In this document: positions 7,126-13,529 of the stretch, piece after piece
Numbering within the stretch: position 1 is the first letter of the stretch
Layout of the letters: the number at the start of each line of letters is the position of its first letter
NCBI GenBank assembly: GCA_018663485.1
Contig: JABJQI010000059.1
Span: forward strand, 1-13,529
Direction of reading: 5' to 3'
From: Opitutia bacterium
Lineage (GTDB): Bacteria > Verrucomicrobiota > Verrucomicrobiia > Opitutales > Coraliomargaritaceae
Length of the DNA: 13,529 bases
Translations under genes and position numbers: made by a program
The notes under the pieces: generated by a model
What the model saw: the letters and a program-made list of their open reading frames with translations, nothing else
The model's database searches: none
What the model was told of the DNA's origin: nothing

Positions 7126-7150
7126 GTTAATGAGACCTACTCTCATTAAC
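7126..7150. promoter_or_regulatory. Strong palindromic operator (Fur-box-like) upstream of the PchR-like regulator
   Basis: Perfect ten-base inverted repeat: GTTAATGAGA (7126-7135) and TCTCATTAAC (7141-7150) separated by CCTAC. The inner 19 bases (AATGAGA, five bases, TCTCATT) fit the symmetrical Fur-box form AATGAGAATNATTCTCATT in both outer arms. It lies 77 bases upstream of the regulator's TTG start, suitable for repression of its promoter. It shares its TGAGA-N5-TCTCA core with 2362-2376. No T-run follows, so it is not a terminator. Fur is the likely binder given the iron genes, but another dimeric repressor would also fit. Confidence 0.62.
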
Positions 7151-7241
7151 GGGGGCTGCAACATTTTTATCTTATTTTATGGGTTTAAGGGCGCGACTGA
7201 CCTGTTTGCAAGTTACGCTGCATCTTAAAAGCCGAGAGCCT

Positions 7242-7467
7242 ATGAGTCTGATGCATTCATTGTGTACGGATGCGCTGATAGGTTGCTCAGTCAAAAAAGT
7301 GGTCTGCCCGATCGTTTTGTTGATGTTTATCGCAGTATGCAAATTCTGGACTTAGTGATGCGGTCGCGAATGCAGTCATCATCTTTTTCGCCACATCAGT
7401 GTTGATCGTCACTTCGCTAAATCAGCAACTACTACATCATTTAGGCTTTCTGATGAATCAGGAGTAG
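7242..7467 (+). pseudogene. Possible decayed small membrane-protein gene
   Basis: Frame one runs from the ATG at 7242 to a TAG at 7353-7355 (37 codons) and includes a hydrophobic stretch, CPIVLLMFIAVCKFW. Another phase, open from about 7330 and ending with TAG at 7465-7467, encodes a clear membrane-helix-like stretch (AVIIFFATSVLIVTSLN) and then a polar tail (NQQLLHHLGFLMNQE), but has no start codon before the helix. Joined by one frameshift the two would make a two-helix protein of about 75 residues. I recognise no family. It could equally be chance open frames in a promoter region, so the call is weak. Confidence 0.2.
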
Positions 7468-7553
7468 CGGTTTGGCGGTTTTCGATGAACTGCTCAATAC
7501 TAGGCCGTAGAACTTTATTTGCATTTTTTAAAACAAAAGATTCAGGTGTACGT

Positions 7554-7566
7554 TTAAATCATTTAA
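7554..7566. promoter_or_regulatory. AT-rich palindrome just before the tetR start, candidate self-operator
   Basis: TTAAAT (7554-7559) and ATTTAA (7561-7566) are perfect inverted arms around a single C, ending nine bases before the tetR ATG. TetR-family proteins commonly repress their own operon from such a site. Because the arms are only A and T, chance occurrence is fairly likely. Confidence 0.3.
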
Positions 7567-7575
7567 TTTGAAGCG

Positions 7576-8211
7576 ATGGGAGTAGCTAAAGAACAGAAAA
7601 CGCGCGGGCGTTTGTTGCAGGTGGCGATGACCTTGTTTGCTGAGCGTGGCTTCGAGAAGACCACGCTGGCAGCCATTTCTGAGCAGGCTGAGGCGAATAT
7701 CGCGGCGGTGAATTACCATTTTGGCAATAAGCAAGCTCTCTATGTGGCAGTGCTCCGAGTTGCTTCAGAGGAGACCAATGCGGCGTTTCTAGTGGTATTG
7801 GTTCACGAGGGGGTGTCGCCCGAGCAGCGCCTGCGGCACCATATTGCGGCGTTGATTTCTCAGATTTTCAGCCGCTCGGACGCCGGATATTTACGCCGGA
7901 TGCTTGCAAAGGAGTTCGCCGAGCCGACTTTTGCAATCGATATGATTTTTTCGGAGCTGATCAGTCAAAACGAGGCACAGATGTCGAACATCGTTTTTAG
8001 TATTCTGGGACCGAGGGTCCCGGCGCAGCAGGTGCACTTGGCAATGGTCAGTGTCGTTGCTCAATTTCAGTTTTATAACTTTACTCGTTTGATTCGTAAA
8101 ATGGGTGCGACCCCGGAGTTGTGCCTGCCGAATCCAGAGACGATTGCAGAGCATATTTATCAATTTTCACTGGCAGGACTTATGGGTATGTTGGAGGCAA
8201 ATAAGCAGTGA
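7576..8211 (+). CDS. TetR-family regulator, CecR-like, of the RND efflux operon
   Basis: This 211-residue repressor is the first gene of the efflux operon. The N-terminal TetR domain (about 8-55) contains TLFAERGFEKTTLAAISEQAEANIAAVNYHFGNK in outline, with the recognition helix at about 40-48 and the typical YHFGNKQAL end. The rest (about 75-205), with FAEPTFAIDMIF, a VSVVAQFQFYNFTR helix and a C-terminal LAGLMGML, resembles the CecR/YbiH ligand domain (formerly DUF1956). In Escherichia coli CecR controls an HlyD-type exporter and affects drug sensitivity, which suits the genes downstream here. GAAG lies five bases before the ATG, a modest ribosome site. The TGA stop at 8209-8211 overlaps the next ATG by one base (TGATG), so regulator and pump are probably one transcript and autoregulated. 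The inducing ligand cannot be told. Confidence 0.9.
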   Translation: MGVAKEQKTRGRLLQVAMTLFAERGFEKTTLAAISEQAEANIAAVNYHFGNKQALYVAVLRVASEETNAAFLVVLVHEGVSPEQRLRHHIAALISQIFSRSDAGYLRRMLAKEFAEPTFAIDMIFSELISQNEAQMSNIVFSILGPRVPAQQVHLAMVSVVAQFQFYNFTRLIRKMGATPELCLPNPETIAEHIYQFSLAGLMGMLEANKQ

Positions 8212-9599
8212 TGAAAGCGACTTTAATTCAAACCTTAGCTGTGTGTTTGGCTCCTGTATTGATTCTTTCGGGCTGTTACACTGCGGCCCAACGCGAGTCG
8301 GCAGACTTACAAGCGTTGCCATCAGCATTTAGTGGCTCGAGGCTGGCAACTCCAACTGTGGTACTGGATGCGGTGTGGTGGAGCGCATTTAATCGCAGCG
8401 ATCTCGACGCGTTGCAAGCGAGTGCCTTTACAGACAACCTAAATATCGCGCAGGCGTGGGCACGTCTGCGTCAATCAGAAGCCGCGGCACTTCAAGTGGG
8501 CGCCAATTTATATCCAGCGCTATCGCTTACCTCAGGCTATGATCGCACGTGGCGCAACGAGGGTGATACGGCTTCGAATCAATACCAATCCGGGTTGGAC
8601 ATAAATTATGATCTCGATCTCTGGGGCAAGATTCGCTCGACTCAAAGTGCGGCTGAAGCACGCGCGGTGGCCGCGGCCGATGATTTGCAAAGCACTGCGT
8701 TGACGATCTCTGCGAACGTCGCAAATCGTTGGATTGAGATTATTGAGGCGGAGCATCGTGTTGCCTTGCTGCAACAGCAGTTGGAGATTAACCGTACACA
8801 GTTGGAGTTGATTGAGCTGCGTTTCCGGAACTCACAGGCAAATTCCTTGGACGTCTATCAGCAGCGGCAGAGCGTCGCTCGTACCCGATCTAATATTCCA
8901 CGCGCGGAGGCGGAACGCACCGCATCGCAACATGCGCTCAACCTTTTATTAGGCCAAGCTGCCTCTGAGCCGTTGCAGATCGATTGGCAAACCACGCCGA
9001 CGCTGGCACCGATGCCGAGCGTCGGGGTGCCGAGCGATTTGCTGGAGCAACGCCCTGATGTACGTGCCGCGTTGCGACGGATCGAGGCGGCGGATTGGAA
9101 TGTCGCCCTTGCAAAAGCAGATCGTTTACCGAGTGTTTCGCTTGGTCTAAGTGCTTCGACTGGAGTAGAGGACTTTGAAGATCTGTTCGACGACTGGCTT
9201 GGTAAATTTACTGGACGCATTGTTGCACCGATTCTGGACGGCGGACGTCGCAAGCTGGAAGTTAAAAAACAGCTGACAGTCGTCGACGAGACAGTCGCAA
9301 ACTATCGGCAGACAGTGCTGATTGCCTTTAAGGAAGTTGAAGATGCGCTGATGCTGGAGCGGAAAGTTCGTGAGCAACTGGAAGCACTCCGAGCGGAGCT
9401 TGGTCTCGCTCGGCAGACGCTTTCTGCTGCGCGCAATCGTTACGCCAATGGGCTGAGTGATTATTTAAATGTCATTTCATCTCTTGTCTCAGTGCAAAAT
9501 CTTGAGCGCGATGAAATCAGCCAAGTTGCTAATTTATTTAAAGCCCGTATTGCGCTGCATCAAGCGCTTGGCGGACAACTCCCGACCTTTAAGCTATGA
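8211..9599 (+). CDS. RND efflux outer-membrane channel, NodT/OprM-type lipoprotein
   Basis: This 462-residue outer-membrane channel subunit should form the TolC-like trimeric exit duct of the pump. The N-terminus is a lipoprotein signal peptide with lipobox LSGC and lipidated Cys at residue 22; the +2 residue is Tyr, consistent with the outer membrane. Two OEP repeats follow (about 55-250 and 265-460), with typical pieces such as WWSAFNRSDLDALQASA, DLWGKIRSTQSAAEAR, VPSDLLEQRPDVRAALRRIEAA, PILDGGRRK and the final NRYANGLSDYLNVISSL. Length is normal for the family. I prefer the ATG at 8211, which overlaps the tetR stop in TGATG; a GTG one codon earlier (8208) is possible. The TGA stop overlaps the next ATG by four bases (ATGA), so translation is coupled to the adaptor gene. 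Confidence 0.94.
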   Translation: MKATLIQTLAVCLAPVLILSGCYTAAQRESADLQALPSAFSGSRLATPTVVLDAVWWSAFNRSDLDALQASAFTDNLNIAQAWARLRQSEAAALQVGANLYPALSLTSGYDRTWRNEGDTASNQYQSGLDINYDLDLWGKIRSTQSAAEARAVAAADDLQSTALTISANVANRWIEIIEAEHRVALLQQQLEINRTQLELIELRFRNSQANSLDVYQQRQSVARTRSNIPRAEAERTASQHALNLLLGQAASEPLQIDWQTTPTLAPMPSVGVPSDLLEQRPDVRAALRRIEAADWNVALAKADRLPSVSLGLSASTGVEDFEDLFDDWLGKFTGRIVAPILDGGRRKLEVKKQLTVVDETVANYRQTVLIAFKEVEDALMLERKVREQLEALRAELGLARQTLSAARNRYANGLSDYLNVISSLVSVQNLERDEISQVANLFKARIALHQALGGQLPTFKL

Positions 9600-10783
9600 A
9601 GTCTAAACTCATAATTTTTATCACTTGTCTTGTTATCATTGGTATTGCTTGTCTCGTCATGGCGGGGCTCAAGGCGAGTGGACCTGAGGCAAAGAAACGC
9701 CAGCCTCGTGCCATGCAAGTGCTGGTCGATATTGAGCCGCTGATTGTTGCAAATGCCGGCGTTCGTGTCGAGGGTATGGGGCTCGTGGTTGCTGCCCGTG
9801 AGGTAAAGCTGAAGGCACAAGTCAGTGGCCAAGTGGTCGAGATAGCAGCGGACTTTTTAGAAGGCCAGCATGTCGCTGCGGGCACTGTTCTCGCACAAGT
9901 CGAAGCTGATGATTATAAGCTGCAGCTAGCGCAGGCACAGAGCACCCTGGCGCTACGCGAGGCAGAGTTGGAATTGGAGATGGGCTTTCAACGAGTCGCA
10001 GGTCGAGAGTGGCAGTTGCTTGGTGAATCCAGCGATATCTTGGCAGAGAGTTCATCTTTAGCGCTGCGTGAACCACAGTTAAAACAGACGCAAGCGATGC
10101 AGCGGAGTGCGCAGTCGGCGGTTGATCGAGCGCGTTTGGATTTGTCGCGTACCGAGATTACTGCACCGTTTAATGCGCAGGTGTTGGAGAAGTTTGTTGA
10201 GGTTGGCTCTCTGGCGGGCATTGGTAGCGATGTTGCACATGTGGTTTCGACGGATAGCTTTTACGTGCGAGTGTCGATTCCTGTGAATCGGTTGCCGGTG
10301 TTGGAGATCCCTGGCGGCGAAGCATTGGTCAGCCTCAGTGGATCGGAGTCACCGCTGACAGGACGTATTATTAGTTTACTTGGCGACTTAGACCCTAATG
10401 GCCGTATGGCGCGTGTCTTAGTCGAGGTGAATGACCCACTGGGATTAAAGCCCGAGAACGCTGGCCGGGCTAAATTATTATTGGGTGCGTATGTGACCGT
10501 CGATCTGGTGGGTTATCAAATGCCAAACACGTTTCTCATTCCGCGTGAGACCTTGCGCAATGGCGACCATGTCTGGTTGCGCCGACCAGACAAGACGCTG
10601 GAGATTCGGCCAGTGTCGGTACTGTGGAAAAATCGCGACACGGTAGTGATCGGGCAGGGGCTCGCTGCAGGCGAGCAGTTAATTACCTCATCACTCAGCT
10701 TTGCTGCGGATGGTATGGCTGTGATCGTCGCTGGCGACGCGCCGCCGCTTCCTGAATTGTCCGATCGGCCCTCGATGCGTTAA
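9596..10783 (+). CDS. RND efflux periplasmic adaptor (membrane fusion protein)
   Basis: This 395-residue adaptor links the inner-membrane pump to the outer-membrane channel. An N-terminal membrane anchor (about 4-24, IIFITCLVIIGIACLVMAG) has no lipobox. The split lipoyl domain is at about 70-107 (VKLKAQVSGQVVEIAADFLEGQ) and 186-215 (TEITAPFNAQVLEKF). Between them is an alpha-helical hairpin (about 108-185) rich in Gln, Ala, Glu and Arg. Beta-barrel and membrane-proximal domains follow (about 220-385), with LIPRETLRNGDHVW and a late GLAAGEQLITSSLSFAADGM segment typical of AcrA/MexA-like proteins. It overlaps the upstream channel gene by four bases and is followed, 20 bases on, by the pump gene. 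No Shine-Dalgarno sequence is seen, as expected for a coupled start. Confidence 0.94.
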   Translation: MKSKLIIFITCLVIIGIACLVMAGLKASGPEAKKRQPRAMQVLVDIEPLIVANAGVRVEGMGLVVAAREVKLKAQVSGQVVEIAADFLEGQHVAAGTVLAQVEADDYKLQLAQAQSTLALREAELELEMGFQRVAGREWQLLGESSDILAESSSLALREPQLKQTQAMQRSAQSAVDRARLDLSRTEITAPFNAQVLEKFVEVGSLAGIGSDVAHVVSTDSFYVRVSIPVNRLPVLEIPGGEALVSLSGSESPLTGRIISLLGDLDPNGRMARVLVEVNDPLGLKPENAGRAKLLLGAYVTVDLVGYQMPNTFLIPRETLRNGDHVWLRRPDKTLEIRPVSVLWKNRDTVVIGQGLAAGEQLITSSLSFAADGMAVIVAGDAPPLPELSDRPSMR

Positions 10784-10803
10784 TTTAGATTTACGTATTT
10801 GCT

Positions 10804-13529
10804 ATGAAAAATCAGCACGCATCGTCTCGTTCGTTTTTACGGCAAAAAGGATCGATCGCATGGATGGCCGGCCATTCGGTGACGGCGAATCTACTCATGC
10901 TCGCGCTCGTTGTAGGCGGCTTGATTGTCAGCTTTCGCACAACTAAAGAATTTTTTCCAGAAATGGATTTGGACCGTGTGCGAATTTCGGTAAGCTACCC
11001 CGGAGCCTCGCCTGAGGAAGTCGAGGAGGGAATTATTTTGCCGATTGAGGAAGCGCTTCAATCGTTGAATGGCATCGATGAAATTATCTCAAATGCGAAT
11101 GAGGGGAGCGGTTCAGTCAATGCAGAAGTCGTCTCTGGGCAGGACATACAGCAGCTTTATGCTGATATTAAGAATGAGATTGATCGAATTCGCACTTTTC
11201 CAGATGAAGCTGAGGAGCCGAAGGTGTCGGTCTCCAGTTACAGGCGCGATGTGTTGGATTTAGTGATCTATGGCTCGCATAGTGAATGGACGATGCGAGA
11301 GGCCGCAGAGCTGATTCGAGATCGTATTTTACAGAGCTCGGATGTGACTCAGGTGGAGTTGGTTGGTGTGCGCGATTACGAGGTAACGATTGAAGTCGAT
11401 CGACAGGCTTTGCGTGAATATCGGCTGACCTTAGGCGCGATCGCCTCACGTGTGCGTAATGCTGCGGTGGATTTACCTGGTGGTGGTGTTAAAACATCTG
11501 GTGGTGAGATTCTGGTGCGCGTGACTGAGAAGCGTGATTGGGCGGAGGAGTTTGAAAGTATCCCGATTGTCACCCATACTGATGGTTCGCGGGTCTATCT
11601 GGGTGATATTGCCAAGGTAATTGACGGGTTTCAGGAGACAGATCGCTATGCGCGCTATGGCCGTGTGGTACAGGATGCAAACGGTGAGGCGACGATCGAT
11701 TTACAACGCGCACTAAAGATCGATGTGTATCGAGTGGGTGATCAGACGCCAGGTAAAGTCGCGGCCGCGGTGGCTGAAGCGGTCGAAGAGTTGAAGTTAA
11801 CGCTGCCAGAGGGAGTGCACGTCGGTATCTTAAACAGCAAGGCGAAGATGTTTGAGCAACGTGCGGAACTGTTGCTGCGTAATGCCTTCTTTGGTCTGGT
11901 GCTGGTATTCTGCGTGTTGGGGCTGTTCCTCGAAGCACGACTTGCGTTTTGGGTGATGCTGGGGATTCCGATCTCATTTTTAGGTGCGTTTTTGATCATG
12001 CCGTTTTTCGGCGCTACGATTAATATGATCAGTATGTTCGCGTTTATCATCACCTTGGGGATCGTGGTCGATGATGCGATTGTGGTGGGCGAGAATATTT
12101 ATAGCTGGCACCAAAAAGGTCTACCGTTTTATGAAGCCGCGATTGTTGGCACGCGGGAAGTGGCAATGCCTGTCACTTTTAGTGTTTTGACCAACATTGT
12201 GGCCTTCATGCCGCTGCTCTTTGTGCCAGGGATGATGGGGAAGTTTTTTGCTTCGATTCCAATCGTGGTGATCGCGGTATTTGCGGTTTCGCTAATTGAG
12301 TCGCTCTACATTTTGCCTGCTCACTTATCGCATCAAAAAGATATTAAGCGGAGCGGTTTCGGCGGCTTATTACACGGCTTTCAGCAACGATTTAGTCATT
12401 GGTTCGCGCATCTTGTGCGTGATCTCTATGGTCCTTTATTGGGCAAATTCCTCGGCAATCGCTATTTAGTCGTGGCGGTCGGTGTCGCAGTGCTGCTGAT
12501 GACTATTGGCTACGTGCAAAGTGGGCGTATTCGTATCATTCAGATTGAGCGGCCAGACTCGGACTATGCATATGCCTCGGCTCGCCTGCCGATCGGTGCG
12601 CCAGTTGAAGAGACTGAAGTGGTGGCCAAAATGATGGGCGAGGCCGCGCGCAAAACGATTATTGAGAATGGTGGTATTCAGCAAGCGGAAGGGGTTTTCC
12701 TCAATCTGGGCAATGGTGGTAGCCATCAATTTAATATGCGCGTTTATCTGAAAGATCCCGAAGTTCGGCCTGTCAGTACCGCTACTTTTACCAGCAAATG
12801 GCGTGCGAATATGGGCTCGGTGGCGGGCGTCGATTCAGTCAACTTTCAAGCCGACCGCGGCGGCCCTGGTGGTGGACAAAAAGGCCTGACGATTCAGCTG
12901 AGCCATCGGGATATTAGCACTCTCGATGCCGCAGGCGAACAAGTCGCTGGGGCCTTGCAAAACTTTGCCCAAATTAAGGATGTCGACGATGGCGTGCAGC
13001 TCGGTAAGATTCAGTTCGACTTTACGGTGAAGCCAGAGGCGCAGGCACTGGGCTTGGATGCTCGTTCGATTGCGCAGCAAATTCGACACAGTTTTTATGG
13101 AGCAGAAGCGCTGCGGCAGTTACGCGGGCGCAATGAGGTGAAGACGATGGTGCGCTTACCAGAGTCTCAACGCACATCGGAATTCGATATTGAGAATTTA
13201 GTGCTGCTGAGCCCACAGGGCGGTGAGGTTCCGATTTTGGATGCTGTGGATATTGAACGTGGTCGTGCATTTACAGTGATCGAGCGCAACAATGGCCGCC
13301 GCGTGATTGAGGTGACCGCCGAGACGACTAGTGATGGCGATGTTGGGCCGATCATGAACGATTTGGAAGCCACGGTCATGCCTGCCCTGATGCAGGACTT
13401 TCCTGGATTGTCGTGGAAGTTCGAGGGACGTCAGGCGGATATGGCTGAGAGTATGCAGACGCTGGTGATTGGTTTACTGATGGCGCTTTTTTGTATCTTC
13501 GCACTCCTGGCGATCCCGTTTAATAATTA
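10804..13529 (+). CDS. RND efflux pump, inner-membrane permease (3' end cut by window)
   Basis: The frame is open from the ATG at 10804 to the right edge, giving about 908 codons of a protein expected to have about 1,040-1,080. It is the proton-driven transporter of the tripartite pump. Visible parts are helix 1 (about 27-44), a first porter segment beginning RVRISVSYPGASPEEVEEGI, helices 2-4 (about 358-430), then a second periplasmic half (about 560-880), with helix 8 at the edge (about 885-903, ending LLAIPFNN). Helix 4 carries GIVVDDAIVVGENI with the proton-relay pair D423 and D424, equivalent to AcrB D407/D408. The partner lysine of helix 10 would lie beyond the window. It belongs to the drug/HAE branch and not the heavy-metal CusA branch by its overall wording, but substrates cannot be inferred. 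It starts 20 bases after the adaptor stop, with no clear ribosome site. Confidence 0.94.
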   Translation, partial: MKNQHASSRSFLRQKGSIAWMAGHSVTANLLMLALVVGGLIVSFRTTKEFFPEMDLDRVRISVSYPGASPEEVEEGIILPIEEALQSLNGIDEIISNANEGSGSVNAEVVSGQDIQQLYADIKNEIDRIRTFPDEAEEPKVSVSSYRRDVLDLVIYGSHSEWTMREAAELIRDRILQSSDVTQVELVGVRDYEVTIEVDRQALREYRLTLGAIASRVRNAAVDLPGGGVKTSGGEILVRVTEKRDWAEEFESIPIVTHTDGSRVYLGDIAKVIDGFQETDRYARYGRVVQDANGEATIDLQRALKIDVYRVGDQTPGKVAAAVAEAVEELKLTLPEGVHVGILNSKAKMFEQRAELLLRNAFFGLVLVFCVLGLFLEARLAFWVMLGIPISFLGAFLIMPFFGATINMISMFAFIITLGIVVDDAIVVGENIYSWHQKGLPFYEAAIVGTREVAMPVTFSVLTNIVAFMPLLFVPGMMGKFFASIPIVVIAVFAVSLIESLYILPAHLSHQKDIKRSGFGGLLHGFQQRFSHWFAHLVRDLYGPLLGKFLGNRYLVVAVGVAVLLMTIGYVQSGRIRIIQIERPDSDYAYASARLPIGAPVEETEVVAKMMGEAARKTIIENGGIQQAEGVFLNLGNGGSHQFNMRVYLKDPEVRPVSTATFTSKWRANMGSVAGVDSVNFQADRGGPGGGQKGLTIQLSHRDISTLDAAGEQVAGALQNFAQIKDVDDGVQLGKIQFDFTVKPEAQALGLDARSIAQQIRHSFYGAEALRQLRGRNEVKTMVRLPESQRTSEFDIENLVLLSPQGGEVPILDAVDIERGRAFTVIERNNGRRVIEVTAETTSDGDVGPIMNDLEATVMPALMQDFPGLSWKFEGRQADMAESMQTLVIGLLMALFCIFALLAIPFNN

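Larger units (their letters stand above)
7050..7575. other. 526-base intergenic region without a convincing gene
   Basis: This gap separates the divergent PchR-like regulator and tetR genes, so it must hold both promoters. It contains a 25-base palindrome (7126-7150), a 37-codon open frame (7242-7355), a second open frame in another phase ending at 7467, and an AT-rich palindrome (7554-7566). I see no tRNA, no long coding frame on either strand and no clear intrinsic terminator. Confidence 0.6.

Noticed and set aside
8858..9253. 131-codon minus-strand frame
   Set aside because: It is antisense to the outer-membrane channel gene and shows no domain.
9589..9885. Overlapping minus-strand frames at the start of the adaptor gene
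   Set aside because: They are antisense to the membrane anchor and lipoyl region of a clear adaptor protein; their Ser/Thr-rich sequence is typical of shadow frames.
11570..11977. 135-codon minus-strand frame
   Set aside because: It is antisense to the RND pump gene, and its Arg/Pro/His-rich composition is the usual mirror of coding DNA.
1..13529. Mobile elements, CRISPR arrays, tRNA or rRNA genes
   Set aside because: No transposase or integrase frame, no regularly spaced repeats and no recognisable RNA gene were found on reading both strands.

Overview
The window comes from a Gram-negative bacterium: it encodes TonB-energising inner-membrane proteins, an outer-membrane efflux lipoprotein and an RND pump. 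Base composition is near 50 % GC. Shine-Dalgarno sequences are weak or absent before most genes (for example at 2624, 9596 and 10804), three of the eleven genes start with GTG or TTG, and many genes overlap by a few bases. From the feel of the proteins I lean towards a marine Verrucomicrobiota (Opitutae-like). A marine gammaproteobacterium is the main alternative. This placement is tentative.

Region 1 (1-2344, minus strand) is the start of a TonB-energising operon read leftwards. It encodes a DUF3450 coiled-coil periplasmic protein, then a MotA/TolQ/ExbB channel protein with a large periplasmic coiled-coil domain in front (TtpC-like), then a second, conventional ExbB that runs off the left edge. 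ExbD, TonB and a TPR protein would be expected beyond the edge. A palindrome (TGAGA-N5-TCTCA, 2362-2376) lies just upstream of the first gene.

Region 2 (2624-5978, plus strand) is a complete ferric-iron ABC importer: a periplasmic FutA/FbpA-type binding protein, a fused two-domain permease and an ATPase. The genes overlap by 10 and 7 bases, and the operon ends at a small hairpin followed by six T's.

Region 3 (6075-7049, minus strand) is an AraC-family regulator of the PchR type, the kind that usually senses ferric siderophores and activates their receptor. A 25-base palindrome upstream of it (7126-7150) has the same TGAGA-N5-TCTCA core and spacing as the one in front of the TonB operon. Regions 1-3 therefore look like one iron-acquisition neighbourhood under a common, probably Fur-like, repressor. 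The rest of the 526-base gap (7050-7575) holds no convincing gene, only a short open frame and a possible decayed membrane-protein tail.

Region 4 (7576 to the right edge, plus strand) is a tripartite RND efflux operon. It has a CecR-like TetR regulator as first gene, then a NodT-type outer-membrane lipoprotein, a membrane-fusion protein and an RND pump that is cut by the window end. The first three genes overlap by 1 and 4 bases. A small AT-rich palindrome sits just before the TetR start and could be its own operator.

I see no mobile element, CRISPR array, tRNA or rRNA. I do not see evidence for a wholly new system. The most interesting features are the paired palindromes linking TonB energisation to the PchR-like regulator, and the apparent absence of that regulator's usual receptor partner.
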